Shown here: piece after piece, positions 17,927 to 26,900 of the stretch
Layout: every line of letters starts with the position of its first letter
Numbering within the stretch: position 1 is the first letter of the stretch
From: a virus
DNA: 64,000 nucleotides
Reading direction: 5' to 3' (one strand)
IMG/VR virus record: IMGVR_UViG_3300032046_000015
Coordinates: 1 to 64,000 of that record
Notes under the pieces: generated by a model
The model's input: the letters and a program-made list of their open reading frames with translations, nothing else
Told to the model about the DNA's origin: nothing
Databases searched by the model: none
Made by a program: the position numbers and the translations under genes

Positions 17927-19120
17927 TTATGCCAGACCGATGTTGACTATCTTGACAACGGCATCAACTTCTTCAATCTGCGTATCCGCTTTCACGGTGA
18001 TCGCATACTGATTGACGCCTTTGAAGATGTCTCTGTCCTTCTCAATCCTGATGTCTCTGCCTATGGCAAGGATCAGGTTTTGGAAGTGTGTCAAGAGCAC
18101 CTGTGGATGCGCCTGGTATGTGACTTTGACATTCACAGGATCAGGCAGACTGCCGGTGCCGATGCGAACGATTGTGCCATTCACATAGTCCATGGTGTAG
18201 TCCACGCCCTGGACGTATGGAGTGATGGGAGCATTGCCCAATGTTTGGAGTGCCACGATTTCACTGGCGCTGATGATCGGCTTGTAGGCCAGCGATGCCA
18301 CAGTGAGGCCAGTCAGCGTGATGTGTTCCACTATCTTCTGTGTCGCTCCCACAAGCGGAACTGGTACCAGTTCAATGCCGAATGGGGTGAGGTTCTGAGT
18401 TGTGGTCAACGCAGCATCACCACCCGCTGTGGCACGTGTGGATACCTTGTTCCTGAAGTTTTGCTCGATGTCGCTGTTGGACAGGAATCTCAACATTGTC
18501 CTGTCTCTCTTGAATTTGTCGGGCATCTTCTTGATGGCTTCACTGAAGATGGCACTCTCAATGTCGGTTCCAGCCGCATCGTACACATGGCCGCCATCAG
18601 CCAGTTTCCACCAACCGGAACACAGCGACAGATAACTGTCCTTGACGACCTTCACTGGATCACCGTCCACGTACAGATCAGCTTCAACCGCTGCTGGGCC
18701 AAGCAGATTGCCGTTGATGTACAAGTCTTCCAGATCATTGGCCAACTGTGTGGCCATCATCTTCACGATGGTATCCTGGACAGCATCCCCTTCAATGTTG
18801 ATTTCACTGAAGGTGTCGCTGATCTCGAATGGCACCATGATCTCCACAGGCTTCATGGAGATTTTTGACGTGGTGACTCTGCGCCTGACGTTGGGGTCAG
18901 ATGCCTCTGCCTTTGGAACAGCGACACGCTTGCCCACGCCTATTTTGTCGATGGTGGCTTCTTCATTTCTGAACTTGACCACCCGCACGTTGTTTTTGAG
19001 CGATGTCACATCGATGACGTACTGGATGAACTTGTCGCTCTGCATGGGATTGAGTTTGCCGCCAGCAGCCAATTGATCCGCTGCGATGACTGCCTTCTCA
19101 ACCAATTCCTTGTTTGTCAT
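17927..19120 (-). CDS. Major capsid protein
   Basis: A 397-residue protein in the usual size range of HK97-fold capsid proteins. The pattern 'vPfeIsDtfsEiNIEGD' followed by a long helix (VQDTIVKMMATQLANDLEDL) matches the spine helix and E-loop region of this fold. A strong SD (GAGGAG) precedes the ATG. It lies immediately downstream of protease and scaffold genes, and codon choice is richer in C/G at third positions than its neighbours, as expected for the most abundant virion protein. Assignment is from context and fold pattern. Confidence 0.85.
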   Translation of the reverse strand: MTNKELVEKAVIAADQLAAGGKLNPMQSDKFIQYVIDVTSLKNNVRVVKFRNEEATIDKIGVGKRVAVPKAEASDPNVRRRVTTSKISMKPVEIMVPFEISDTFSEINIEGDAVQDTIVKMMATQLANDLEDLYINGNLLGPAAVEADLYVDGDPVKVVKDSYLSLCSGWWKLADGGHVYDAAGTDIESAIFSEAIKKMPDKFKRDRTMLRFLSNSDIEQNFRNKVSTRATAGGDAALTTTQNLTPFGIELVPVPLVGATQKIVEHITLTGLTVASLAYKPIISASEIVALQTLGNAPITPYVQGVDYTMDYVNGTIVRIGTGSLPDPVNVKVTYQAHPQVLLTHFQNLILAIGRDIRIEKDRDIFKGVNQYAITVKADTQIEEVDAVVKIVNIGLA

Positions 19121-19159
19121 GATTCTGTGTCTCCTCTCTTGTGTTATTCTGGTTTGGGG

Positions 19160-19966
19160 TCAAACGACATTGCCCCAAAAACCTTTGTCACCTTTTTTGA
19201 CTTCTGTGGTTTGTCCATCCTGCCCTGGCTGTTTGCTCACTGCTACTGCACCCTCAATGGTTTCCAAACGTTTTACAACGTCTGAAATCTGAGTGCTGAA
19301 TTCACCGATTGCTTTTGCCAAGTCAGGTGACGTTGTGTCGGCCTTGGCAGTCGGTTGAGCCACAGGTGGCTGTGTTGCGACTGGTGCCGATGCGACTGGT
19401 GCCGATGCCGTTGGCAACGCATTGACATCCACTCCCAGATCATCCAGGATAGCCTTGAGGCTTTGGTATGCCGTCATGATCTTTTCCATGCGATGCTGGC
19501 TGATCTTGGCTCCAGCCTTCTCCACTGATTCTGTCGCCTTGGCTGCTGGTGCCGGATAACCTGCCCCCAGTTTGCCCATCGCTGCTTCCAGCTTTGACAT
19601 CAGACCTTCAAGCAACGGTTTCATGGCGCCAAGGGCATCCATTAACGGCTTGACATCTGCATATCCAGCCTTGGAAGCATCGGTTGGGACAGCATCAGGT
19701 GAAGTGGCCGCTGGCGCTGGTTGATCATCTGTCTTATGGACAGGTGCCGTGGGCTCACTGGTTGCTTCAGGCACAGGCTCATCGCCTGTTGTCTGTTTCA
19801 CCCGTTCAACTTCCATACTTTTGTCTCCTCTCTTTGATTGTTTTACCACCAAGAATTTATGGCGATTAGCAGCCCTGTCAACAAGGCTGACTTCATCCAC
19901 TGCTATATCCAACAACCTTGCTGGGCCTGTTGGTTGATTATCCTCTTTGGTTTTATCCTTGCTCAT
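19160..19966 (-). CDS. Scaffold-like protein with XkdF C-terminal motif
   Basis: A 268-residue protein. Residues 17-42 (LLDIAVDEVSLVDRAANRHK and following) match the segment that normally ends XkdF-type phage proteases, whose body is encoded by the gene just upstream. The rest is Ala/Pro/Thr-rich with predicted helices (KPLLEGLMSKLEAAMGKLG; EFSTQISDVVKRLETIEG), like a capsid scaffold. The ATG overlaps the protease stop (ATGA) with SD GAGAGGAG, so translation is coupled. It probably forms the prohead core and is removed by the protease. The split of the protease signature over two chains is unusual. Confidence 0.65.
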   Translation of the reverse strand: MSKDKTKEDNQPTGPARLLDIAVDEVSLVDRAANRHKFLVVKQSKRGDKSMEVERVKQTTGDEPVPEATSEPTAPVHKTDDQPAPAATSPDAVPTDASKAGYADVKPLMDALGAMKPLLEGLMSKLEAAMGKLGAGYPAPAAKATESVEKAGAKISQHRMEKIMTAYQSLKAILDDLGVDVNALPTASAPVASAPVATQPPVAQPTAKADTTSPDLAKAIGEFSTQISDVVKRLETIEGAVAVSKQPGQDGQTTEVKKGDKGFWGNVV

Positions 19967-22900
19967 GCCACACTCCTCTCTGGGCCAAGCCTTCTTGCCA
20001 CTGCCATACCTTTAATGCTGAAGCCAGTCAGTTGATTATTTTCAACTTGTTTCCAAGTCTCATTGTCTGTAACATGAACTGTCATGATCCATGTGCCTGG
20101 CTTGACTTGCTGATCACCAATCATCATGGTGATCGGTGCTATCCAACTTTCAACCACCTCAATTGGGCGTGAGTAATCTTCATGCATTACACCAGTCTTT
20201 GAACCCTTATTGTATTCAGCCAAGAAATCATGGGCAGCTTTTTCAATAACTGGTGCATCATAAATTTGATCTTGCGCATCGAATGTTTCAGGTTCCAACA
20301 CAATGCCTGTCACCAATCGTTTGACTGTGTCTATCTTGATGATAGTGGTGTTGTAAGCCTTTTGTGTAGGTGCTGTAGCAGGTGGTTTGGCTGTCTCAGG
20401 ATTGTTTGGAAATTCCTGATCGGCTGGTCTGGCAATCATCCATTCTCTCCTGCCTGGCCCAACAGGTACAAATTGAAATATCCAACGTCCTTTAAGTAAT
20501 TTGCCGTCAAACCAAAACTCTTTATAATGTGGATCTTGTGTGCCTGCCTTCCACTTGATCTTATCTATGATGGTAAGTCTTGACCAAGCATTAGTAGTGG
20601 AACCAACAGCACCTGGTGGAAAAGATTGAGGCTTGTTGGCCCCAACATTCATCCATGAGAGTGGGCCTTGTATTACTTGACCCGATGCTGCTCCACCTTC
20701 ATCTGATCTGGCTGTCTTGAAATTAGCCAGTATCTTGTGTGTTGGATCAAGTTCAATAAATTTGTTAATTTGGAATTGATTGCCTGGCGTGAATCCCTCT
20801 CCACCTTCCCAGTATGGCGCTGTGCCTGGCCGCATCCGTATGTCTGTATGAATGGAAACTGGTTCAACCAAAGCAAGTAATTTCAACTGATCTTTGTTCA
20901 ACGTGGTTTTGTCTATACCCTTAATCAAGGATGATAGCTGACTACTATCCCCATCGGCTGCGTTGGCAATGGCAGCTGTCCAGTTTCCTTTGGCAATCTG
21001 ATCCAGTTTAGTTATCTGTACTGGTGTCAGTTTAATAGGATCAACGCCAAAATGAAAAGTGCCACCCAACAGTTTCACTTGATCCTCTGTCAAACCACGT
21101 TCATGCGTCTGTAGGATTGCTGTGCCAGAGTCACCAGCCTTGAAATCCAATTGCCCTTCTGTCTGTTTCCTTATGGCCAATCTCTTTTCCACCTTGAAGC
21201 CAGATTCCAAAAGTGCTGCTCTGGTCTCAGGATCAGCTTGTAACACATTTCCTTCATCCGCACGCTGTACAATACTCTTGATGTTCTCTGCCTTGGTTGA
21301 TCCCACTTCCCTGTCCCTGACCTTGGGAACCACTGCTGTTATCTTCCACACATCGGCAACATTATCATATTCTGGAATAATCTCTTCAACTCCCAAAGTG
21401 ATAATGCTTCCATCTGGTGCGTCCAGATTAGTGTTGAATGTTTTGCCCAACGTAACAAGCTTGCCCTTATCATCCTCATAGGCAACTGTGTAATTCCATG
21501 TGCGGGGTGAACCTGATACTGTCTGCCTGCTTAACACTTGTACTTTTATCTCAACCAGATTCTTAATCTTTGACCACGCAGGAGTCTGTCCAGTTAGTGG
21601 ATAATCTGAATTCACTGCTTTGGCAACAGCCCCTTCTGAACCTGGTTGCTTAGAAACATCTGAGATTATTTTCAACAAAGCAGCTTTGTTATCAACAACA
21701 TGCTTTGGTGTTATTTTCATGAACTTGAAATCATACTTACCAAACAAATCCTCCAATATGCCACGTCTTTCTGTCCAAGGTTTGCTGTGTAAATCCTGTC
21801 CATCATAATACAATACATCGAACACATGTGCTATTATTGAAGCCTTGGAACCATCAGCCAGAGTCAATTGACCCGACACAGGCACAACTTGGTTACCTGC
21901 CCAAGCAGCCAAATCCTTCCTGGCGACTGGTCTTCCATTATCGTGAACTGCTCCAAGATCAGCATCCAAAATAACTCCTTGACCTATGGCCTTGAGATCA
22001 TCTACAAGAGATGGAAATTGCTTGGAACGATCATCCTTGGAATCTTCAAAGAAAATTAATGTCTTGTCTGCACTGTCTGCTTCCAACACAGTGCGCCAAC
22101 CGTTATATTTTTGCTCAACATCAATTCCTATCTTTTCTTTCAACAGTGCTTCAGCCCAACCAGTGTTAAACTCCTCTGGCGTGAAATACTCTTGCTGTGA
22201 ATATCCGCCAGCAGTCTTCAATGGTATGAAACGTTGTAATGGTTTCAATGTGTCCGCTTTTGACACATTGATCCTCTTGGCCTCAGGTCTCAGAACAGCC
22301 ACCAAATCATACAGAGGAATATGGTCATCATGTGGCCCAGATGCGTGGTACACATAATGAACAAGATGTCTCATACCTTCTGGGATTTGGTTTCGCACTT
22401 TCACTTCCAATGCCGAATCAGGATTGTCCTGCCTGATGAGCATGTCTATGTCATGAGGTTCTTGCTGCTTAATGGAACCACCAACCAAATTGATATAACC
22501 TGGACACAACACCATGTCGCCCAAACCGTTGAAAATCTGCGCTGGTGCTTCTGCTGTTTTATCAAACACCACAACAGCATTGTTATCCTCTGTTCTGAAT
22601 ATATACTTAGCAACTTCATATCCTGCCATACAACTACGCAAATCATCCATACTCTTGAATTCACGTTTATGTGTAAGATCAAGCCTTTTACCCAGTGGCA
22701 CCAAGTGGATGGCTCGCATCCTGGCAATGCGCAGACTTTCATCTATGGCCGCATTTGGATCAGATAGATGTTCCAGAGTGTGCATGCTTAGCACAGTGTC
22801 AAATGCCCCATCAGGATATGACAGCTTGTTGACATCCTCTTTTTTCACTTTGTGATTGTGTTGCCCGCACAGCTTCATAGCTGTTATGGAATTGTCCACG

Positions 22901-23319
22901 CCTTCCACATTGAACCCTGACTTGGATAGAACATCCAATTCACGTCCTGCTCCGCATCCCATCACTAACACATCCTGTCCTTGGATGTATGGACTGATGG
23001 CCGCAAAATCTCTTATGAATAAATCTGTAACATCAATCAGCCCAGGGCTGAAATAGTTTTCACCATACTCTTCATCTGTTGGCATTGATGTTGCCTTCCC
23101 AAGTTGCGTGTAGTTCAGACCACGCTTTATCATCTCATCTCTCAATATATTAAACTTGTTCAGAAGTGTAGCCACAGTCAATCCATCGGTGGACTTACCA
23201 TCGCCAGCCCCTCCTTCAGTTAACAGTGCATACAACTGGTGACAGCGCCAATGTAAGTTCAACAACTCCTGGTTGTCCACCGCTGCTAGACTGTCTTTTG
23301 TGATATCGTTTATTTTCAT
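19963..23319 (-). CDS. Fusion: methyltransferase-like, NTase-like, DNA ligase, LigD-PE-like, XkdF protease
   Basis: 1118 residues in one frame. Residues 115-190 look like a SAM methyltransferase (VLVMGCGAGRELDVL, GVDNS, FDTVLSMHTLEHL). Residues 275-345 have a nucleotidyltransferase pattern (NLVGGSIKQ then HDIDMLI). Residues 390-600 carry ATP-dependent ligase motifs: I EQKYNGWR (K403), III ILDADLG, IIIa AHVFDVLYYDG, IV SEGAVAK, V WSKIKN; an OB-like segment follows to about 670. Residues 735-965 resemble the LigD 3'-phosphoesterase (HTDIRMRPG, KLLKGRWIFQF, REWMIARP). Residues 990-1110 match XkdF proteases (GVMHEDYSRP with H1046; LTGFSIKG with S1101). It sits in the head protease position between MuF-like and scaffold-like genes. 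Motif I has Asn where KxDG has Asp. Domain calls are from motifs. Confidence 0.8.
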   Translation of the reverse strand: MKINDITKDSLAAVDNQELLNLHWRCHQLYALLTEGGAGDGKSTDGLTVATLLNKFNILRDEMIKRGLNYTQLGKATSMPTDEEYGENYFSPGLIDVTDLFIRDFAAISPYIQGQDVLVMGCGAGRELDVLSKSGFNVEGVDNSITAMKLCGQHNHKVKKEDVNKLSYPDGAFDTVLSMHTLEHLSDPNAAIDESLRIARMRAIHLVPLGKRLDLTHKREFKSMDDLRSCMAGYEVAKYIFRTEDNNAVVVFDKTAEAPAQIFNGLGDMVLCPGYINLVGGSIKQQEPHDIDMLIRQDNPDSALEVKVRNQIPEGMRHLVHYVYHASGPHDDHIPLYDLVAVLRPEAKRINVSKADTLKPLQRFIPLKTAGGYSQQEYFTPEEFNTGWAEALLKEKIGIDVEQKYNGWRTVLEADSADKTLIFFEDSKDDRSKQFPSLVDDLKAIGQGVILDADLGAVHDNGRPVARKDLAAWAGNQVVPVSGQLTLADGSKASIIAHVFDVLYYDGQDLHSKPWTERRGILEDLFGKYDFKFMKITPKHVVDNKAALLKIISDVSKQPGSEGAVAKAVNSDYPLTGQTPAWSKIKNLVEIKVQVLSRQTVSGSPRTWNYTVAYEDDKGKLVTLGKTFNTNLDAPDGSIITLGVEEIIPEYDNVADVWKITAVVPKVRDREVGSTKAENIKSIVQRADEGNVLQADPETRAALLESGFKVEKRLAIRKQTEGQLDFKAGDSGTAILQTHERGLTEDQVKLLGGTFHFGVDPIKLTPVQITKLDQIAKGNWTAAIANAADGDSSQLSSLIKGIDKTTLNKDQLKLLALVEPVSIHTDIRMRPGTAPYWEGGEGFTPGNQFQINKFIELDPTHKILANFKTARSDEGGAASGQVIQGPLSWMNVGANKPQSFPPGAVGSTTNAWSRLTIIDKIKWKAGTQDPHYKEFWFDGKLLKGRWIFQFVPVGPGRREWMIARPADQEFPNNPETAKPPATAPTQKAYNTTIIKIDTVKRLVTGIVLEPETFDAQDQIYDAPVIEKAAHDFLAEYNKGSKTGVMHEDYSRPIEVVESWIAPITMMIGDQQVKPGTWIMTVHVTDNETWKQVENNQLTGFSIKGMAVARRLGPERSVA

Positions 23320-23582
23320 ACCATTTCAATTGCTTGTGTTCTTGAGCCAGAAAAGTTCAGAAACAAAGCATGTAAAAATTCCTCACCATCATCCGGTGTG
23401 ACTAGCTTGTTGAATGAACCATCTTCATTGAAGACAGGCATTCCATTCTTGAACCTATCTTTGAGCATCTGATCATTGTAATCAGCAACCACCTTGTCTC
23501 CATCCAACTTGAAAGTTGCCAATACTTGATGGGTAGTTGGCATGTCGTTGAATATGACTTGTACTGCTTTCACGTTATCCAC
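23316..23582 (-). CDS. Small head-region protein, unknown
   Basis: An 88-residue acidic protein (MDNVKAVQVIFNDMPTTHQV) ending FSGSRTQAIEMV. It overlaps the MuF-like gene by 8 nt and the large fusion gene by 4 nt (ATGA), so it is part of the same translationally coupled head operon. The sequence looks like a small alpha/beta domain. No family is recognised. Confidence 0.6.
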   Translation of the reverse strand: MDNVKAVQVIFNDMPTTHQVLATFKLDGDKVVADYNDQMLKDRFKNGMPVFNEDGSFNKLVTPDDGEEFLHALFLNFSGSRTQAIEMV

Positions 23583-24828
23583 CGTCCATAGGTTTCACAA
23601 CGGCTTGGGAATCTCCAAACTCATAGAATTTGGTTTCATTAGCAGAATAATCCATTGCACTTGATCTGGGTAAAAGCCTTGGATCAGCTTCCAGCAATCT
23701 TGTCTCAATCGGATTGGCCCTGGGCGGTGGTGGCGCTGCTGGGCCAGTTGTTGGCACCTGCCAAGTCTTGTTAGTAGTCACAACAATAGTACGACAATGG
23801 AAATGATAAGGTGGAAAAGCCAAACCACCTTCTGCCATGGCAGTCGCTGTTGCTGTGGATGGAAGTGCTCCAGCACTTATTCCAAACTTTTGAGAAGCAT
23901 CTCCTGCTGACATCCAACCTGCTGCTGCCTTCACTCCACCTGGCGTGACAGAGTTCAAAACCTTATCACGTTGTTCCAATCCCAGTGGCACGCTGAATTC
24001 CTTGCCATTCATCAATCGGCATATTTCACTTGTGCGTTCATCCAGCACAGCGTCAATCCGATAAACTTCAACCCCTGCCGTGGCAAACGTTTCAAGGTTT
24101 GCCCACGTGGTTGCCCGTGTCGCAGCGTTGGCAGTGAGACCTTCAAAATATAAGTCTGTTGGCCCTCTCCATCCTGGTGGCGGAACACCAACAGCTGCTG
24201 GCAGCGTGCCATTTCTTATTTGGTTGGCTAGATTATGTTGTAACTCTCTCGCAGCTTCTTCACGGCTGAGACCTTGAGTCAACATCGTGTTGTTAACGTC
24301 CTCATGCACTAGTGTTTGTAAATTGTCGCCATAGAAATTACCAATCCAGTGCATGTTATCTTTTCTCATCCAATCAATGGCTTCAGAATCAACCAGATTG
24401 AAATTGGGAGCAACTTTCAATTTATCGGAAAAACCAGCACGCTGAAGATTGTACATTAAGCCTGTGGCCTTTAACACTTCATTCCTGACCTTCTCAGGAT
24501 ATGTGTCCAGAGTTGTGTCGAATATGCGGTTGAACAGTTTGGCATCATTTTGTGTGAGTGGCCCTTTGCGTCCTTTCAATTCACCCAGAGCACGTTGAAC
24601 TGCTTGTTGGACTGTGATATCAAACTTACCATTCAATAATTTATTCAAACTTGTCTCAATGGTTCCGACATTGGGTGCTGCCATGATTACCACATCAGTA
24701 ATCAAGTCATCCAGCATATGGACAACATGCTTGGCTTGGTGCTTATCCTTGAAGTGGATACCACCGACAACCAGTGGTTGATCATTTTCCGTTATCACGC
24801 ACACGCTTGAACCATCTCCATTTGCCAT
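23575..24828 (-). CDS. Minor head protein, MuF-like
   Basis: A protein of about 417 residues. The block YRIDAVLDERTSEICRLMNG (about residues 255-275) and the later FPPYHFHCRTIVV give the conserved 'D.rts..C....g' and 'pP.H..CR' signature of Mu gpF / SPP1 gp7 minor head proteins, which bind portal and DNA. The start is uncertain: the frame is open to a TTG at 24885, but the ATG at 24828 (MANGDGSSVCVITENDQ) gives less overlap with the upstream gene; neither has a convincing SD. A Pro-rich linker (APPPPRANP) precedes the C-terminus. Confidence 0.75.
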   Translation of the reverse strand: MANGDGSSVCVITENDQPLVVGGIHFKDKHQAKHVVHMLDDLITDVVIMAAPNVGTIETSLNKLLNGKFDITVQQAVQRALGELKGRKGPLTQNDAKLFNRIFDTTLDTYPEKVRNEVLKATGLMYNLQRAGFSDKLKVAPNFNLVDSEAIDWMRKDNMHWIGNFYGDNLQTLVHEDVNNTMLTQGLSREEAARELQHNLANQIRNGTLPAAVGVPPPGWRGPTDLYFEGLTANAATRATTWANLETFATAGVEVYRIDAVLDERTSEICRLMNGKEFSVPLGLEQRDKVLNSVTPGGVKAAAGWMSAGDASQKFGISAGALPSTATATAMAEGGLAFPPYHFHCRTIVVTTNKTWQVPTTGPAAPPPPRANPIETRLLEADPRLLPRSSAMDYSANETKFYEFGDSQAVVKPMDGG

Positions 24829-25003
24829 TGGACTTGGACTGTTCTTTTGTTGTGTTAGCTTCACAGCCTTCTTTGAAGCACGCAACTGGCTGTTTAACTA
24901 AACACTGATCTTTTGGAATGCCTATACTCGCACACAATTCATTGACTACCTGGCGTTGTGTGTTCACTAGACTTTCCAATTGATCGTGACCTTTTTTGCT
25001 CAC
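24782..25003 (-). CDS. Small protein in head operon, unknown
   Basis: A 73-residue basic protein (MSKKGHDQLESLVNTQRQVV) with three cysteines and a Lys/Arg-rich C-terminus. Its ATG overlaps the upstream stop (ATGA). Its 3' end overlaps the MuF-like gene by about 47 nt, which is long for this genome and leaves the MuF start uncertain. No known domain. Confidence 0.5.
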   Translation of the reverse strand: MSKKGHDQLESLVNTQRQVVNELCASIGIPKDQCLVKQPVACFKEGCEANTTKEQSKSNGKWRWFKRVRDNGK

Positions 25004-25203
25004 GTCACGTTGCCTCTTTTTGTTTCGATGTAAGTCTTCAACGCCACCAACGCTGATGTGTTATTTGTTACAGTTTCAATGAGACATGAAAGCAAATTCT
25101 CTTCACGTCTGCTCTGCTCTCTATATTGAAGATACCAGAATATCAACACAACGCCAGCTGGCCCACTGTATTGAAGTATCAACTTGAGGTATTCCAATAT
25201 CAT
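25000..25203 (-). CDS. Small membrane protein, holin/spanin-like candidate
   Basis: A 67-residue protein with one hydrophobic segment near residues 4-24 (LKLILQYSGPAGVVLIFWYL), a basic stop-transfer (QYREQSRREE) and a polar helical C-terminus. Small one-helix membrane proteins are often phage holins or Rz-like partners, but this one sits between portal and MuF genes, away from the endolysin. Start and stop both overlap neighbours by 4 nt (ATGA). Membrane location is well supported; function is open. Confidence 0.6.
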   Translation of the reverse strand: MILEYLKLILQYSGPAGVVLIFWYLQYREQSRREENLLSCLIETVTNNTSALVALKTYIETKRGNVT

Positions 25204-26900
25204 TTAATATCCTCTCCATCGATGATTGCTTGGGCAACCGCTGTGCGAAGTGCCATCAATGCTTGGACAACATCTCCACCATCGATGATTGCTTTTTGAA
25301 CTATTGATTTCATGGGTGCTATTGTGCCCATGTTAATTGGCCCAGTATTCTTGGCTGCTTCTGCCACTTGGATAGTGAATGGAACATCTGGATCAATCGC
25401 AGTCACTTTTCCAAGATTGGTACCAAAGATGTCTGACATGATATTCCTGGCAATCTGTGGCGTCAACCCGCCTGTACCTTCTGATGCTGCTAGCATCTTG
25501 GTCAGGCTTTCACTGTCTGTAACGTTTGGGCCATTGGAAATAAAACGGTGATACACGATGCCTAGCCTTGGCAGTATCTGGCTATTCATGAAAGCATCAA
25601 AAGCAGTGCGCTCAGGAGCAAACACCTGCTCATCAGCTAACTGTCGGCTGGCTTCTGCTGTTGCTCTGGAATAGTCTTCAGCCTTGCCAACAAATATCGG
25701 TGGCAGTCTAAAGGCACCACGCACCTTGTCACGATTGTTCGCATCATAAGATTGAAACATCGCATCTTTGATTTGTTGGTTAGTCAATGGCGTGATACTT
25801 ATCTTGATAGCATCCGACTGTCCAGGCATGGGCGCAACCTCAACTGGCTCAGCTTCCAGAATAAGGAATTTGCTATAATTGCTGCTGCCCTTAATATTGG
25901 ATTCAACAAACTGTTCGATGCGCTTGATCGTGCCAGTGGTCAACATACCACCACCGGACACAGTCACTACCATGGATGGCACGTTGTTGTTTTTTAACGT
26001 AGTGTAGTTGATCTCCTCTGCCGCACGACTGCCGAATATGCTGAACAGATTGCCAATAAACCTTGGCAACCCATATGGTGTTCTGGCCGATGGTATCCTG
26101 AAGTGATGCATGGAATTGGCTCTGTACTTGATCTCAATAGGATTGTTTGAATATTCACCCGTCTCACAGTTCAAATTTCTTGGATCACCCAGCTGCTTGA
26201 AATATACCTTCTGCCCCTCTCTGATCTGTATGAAACGTCTGAAGCGCACCATCCTCTTAACCTTCACCAAAACTGGCACGCCATTCTGATCCACTTCTAT
26301 CTGTGGCACTTCCACCATGACTGGAGTTGTGTCCAATGGTGTAAGTCTAACTGTCCAAGCTGGTGCCCACTCCAACCATCTGATCGCACCTTGAGTATCC
26401 TCAATAATTTCCCAGTATCCGTTGCCTGTGAGTTCCAAATCACGTCTGGTCAACCTGCGCAATGATATGAAATTACTGTTGAAGCAACAGTTGTTGAAAA
26501 AGTTGGCCAGCTTGATTCTTTCAACTTCCATTGTCTTTAGGATTTCAGGATTGGCCTCAATTGCTTGTGGCAGAGTAACAGGAACAATGCGATGGCCAAA
26601 ACCTTCTATGTTCACTTCCATGGCCTCAACTGTAGGTTGTAGCTCACTGTTATTCTCAATCAGCATTGACAATGGCAGTGGATCAAGTGGTGGCTCGACA
26701 ACAGTCTTGCTGTTTACCAAAGTTGCCCAAGGATCATCTTGAGATAGTTGCTTGCTGTAAGCAGATTCAGATTCAGCAACATCACCTATCTGTTTAGTGA
26801 TCCCAACAATCGTTGCCCTGACTGCTCTAGCATTTGGATTATCAACACCCGCTGTCACCACAGTTAGTCTGTTAACCTTTTGTCTTTGGACGTCACTCAT
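25200..26900 (-). CDS. Portal protein
   Basis: A 566-residue protein directly after the large terminase, the standard portal position. It shows SRATAEASRQLADEQVFAPE near residue 410, typical of portal clip/stem regions ('s.a..e.....f...v.p....fe'), and GNGYWEIIEDTQGAIRWLEW near residue 155, matching the 'G.ay..i.r...G.i..L..l' core. The C-terminus is helical. TAATG overlap with terL couples their translation. It forms the dodecameric DNA channel at the head vertex. Confidence 0.85.
   Translation of the reverse strand: MSDVQRQKVNRLTVVTAGVDNPNARAVRATIVGITKQIGDVAESESAYSKQLSQDDPWATLVNSKTVVEPPLDPLPLSMLIENNSELQPTVEAMEVNIEGFGHRIVPVTLPQAIEANPEILKTMEVERIKLANFFNNCCFNSNFISLRRLTRRDLELTGNGYWEIIEDTQGAIRWLEWAPAWTVRLTPLDTTPVMVEVPQIEVDQNGVPVLVKVKRMVRFRRFIQIREGQKVYFKQLGDPRNLNCETGEYSNNPIEIKYRANSMHHFRIPSARTPYGLPRFIGNLFSIFGSRAAEEINYTTLKNNNVPSMVVTVSGGGMLTTGTIKRIEQFVESNIKGSSNYSKFLILEAEPVEVAPMPGQSDAIKISITPLTNQQIKDAMFQSYDANNRDKVRGAFRLPPIFVGKAEDYSRATAEASRQLADEQVFAPERTAFDAFMNSQILPRLGIVYHRFISNGPNVTDSESLTKMLAASEGTGGLTPQIARNIMSDIFGTNLGKVTAIDPDVPFTIQVAEAAKNTGPINMGTIAPMKSIVQKAIIDGGDVVQALMALRTAVAQAIIDGEDIK

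Noticed and set aside
17870-18868. 332-codon plus-strand open frame
   Set aside because: Antisense to the capsid gene; no SD, and the opposite frame has a clear start, neighbours and codon bias.
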